Shown here: positions 5,800 through 6,086 of the stretch, piece after piece | How positions within the stretch are numbered: the first letter of the stretch is position 1 | Layout of the letters: every line of letters starts with the position of its first letter | NCBI GenBank assembly: GCA_002862325.1 | Contig: PKCT01000096.1 | Location: 1-6,086 of the forward strand | Direction: 5' to 3' | Source: Phycisphaerae bacterium | Lineage (GTDB): Bacteria > Planctomycetota > Phycisphaerae > Phycisphaerales > SM1A02 | Length of the DNA: 6,086 nucleotides | Program-made: the position numbers and the translations under genes | Notes under the pieces: generated by a model | The model's input: the letters and a program-made list of their open reading frames with translations, nothing else | What the model was told of the DNA's origin: nothing | Database searches by the model: none

Positions 5800-6086
5800 A
5801 TCGTGCCTCGCGATCGATGGGGATTTCGGGCATGCGCTCGGGATCGGGTTCCTCGCCGACCTTGGCCGCGATCAACGTCTCGCATTCGAACGTCCTTCCG
5901 GTCGAGTGCGCCACCGTCGCGGTGACCCGGTACGGCTCGCCTTCGCCCGGATCGTCGATTCGCACCTGGAAGGTGAACTGTTCATACGGGAATTCGCCCT
6001 GTCCGTTGGTGGCATGCAGCTTCGGGAAGTCGAGTGGCCCCTCCAGGAGCACGGTGGAGAGCAGATCGTCGAGCATCGCCGCGGCC
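5777..6086 (-). CDS. gspI: GspI-like minor pseudopilin, 3' part only (5' end outside window)
   Basis: This is the C-terminal 102 residues of a protein whose start lies beyond the high-coordinate edge. The frame is open to the edge: three Ala codons precede the Met at 6076, so that Met is probably internal. The visible part starts with a helix-like stretch (AAAMLDDLLSTVLLEG). It continues with beta-rich sequence (FTFQVRIDD, then YRVTATVAHSTG) and ends in a short acidic, Pro-containing tail and TAG. A helix followed by a short beta sheet with an 'RVTVTV'-type strand is typical of GspI, the minor pseudopilin that joins GspJ and GspK at the pseudopilus tip. The N-terminal methylation motif cannot be seen. 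The assignment therefore rests mainly on position directly before gspJ and gspK, plus this weak fold resemblance. The gene overlaps the gspJ start by 23 bases, which suggests translational coupling. Another minor pseudopilin such as GspH is the main alternative. Confidence 0.72.
   Translation of the reverse strand, partial: AAAMLDDLLSTVLLEGPLDFPKLHATNGQGEFPYEQFTFQVRIDDPGEGEPYRVTATVAHSTGRTFECETLIAAKVGEEPDPERMPEIPIDREARYEEILGF
5806..5809 (-). promoter_or_regulatory. Shine-Dalgarno-like GAGG for gspJ
   Basis: GAGG on the minus strand lies six bases upstream of the gspJ ATG at 5799, inside the end of the upstream gspI-like gene. It supports this ATG, which is also the one that gives a proper short prepilin leader. 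It is one of only two convincing Shine-Dalgarno sites at the starts in this operon. Confidence 0.5.

Noticed and set aside
6074..6076. ATG at 6076 as the start of the first gene.
   Set aside because: The frame is open upstream to the window edge with helix-like Ala codons, and a start here would leave out the pseudopilin leader and transmembrane helix.

Overview
The window is the interior of one minus-strand operon that encodes the inner-membrane and pseudopilus parts of a type II (general) secretion system (T2SS). It is GC-rich, and almost every base is coding. The organism is most likely a free-living Gram-negative bacterium. The divergent subunits, the long low-complexity tails and the weak Shine-Dalgarno sites make me suspect a planctomycete (Phycisphaerae-like). 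That lineage guess is inference and cannot be proved from this window.

Read in the direction of transcription (high to low coordinates), the order is: the 3' end of a GspI-like minor pseudopilin (6086-5777); GspJ-like minor pseudopilin (5799-4780); GspK-like pseudopilin tip protein (4787-3393); a GspL-like protein combining a PilM-type cytoplasmic domain, one membrane span and a PilN-type periplasmic domain (about 3340-1361); a GspM/PilO-like protein (1364-744); and a GspC- or XpsN-like protein that runs off the low-coordinate edge (747-1). The last gene is open to the window boundary, so a search for complete open reading frames can miss it. Adjacent genes overlap by 23, 8, 4 and 4 bases. 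The K-L junction overlaps by 11 bases or has a 52-base gap, depending on which L start is used.

Together the genes describe a T2SS core. GspI, J and K would form the tip of the periplasmic pseudopilus. GspL and GspM would form the inner-membrane platform that links to the GspE ATPase. The GspC-like protein would connect the platform to the outer-membrane secretin. By analogy with xps-type operons (E-F-G-H-I-J-K-L-M-N-D), genes for GspE-H are expected beyond the high-coordinate edge and the secretin gene gspD beyond the low-coordinate edge.

No RNA gene, mobile element, CRISPR array, terminator or promoter was recognised, and no gene-free stretch exceeds about 50 bases. The unusual features are accessory segments on otherwise recognisable subunits: a Gly-rich tail on GspJ, an EF-hand-like loop and a third helical-hairpin-like module in GspK, a roughly 200-residue tail on GspL, and Pro-rich linkers in the GspC-like protein.
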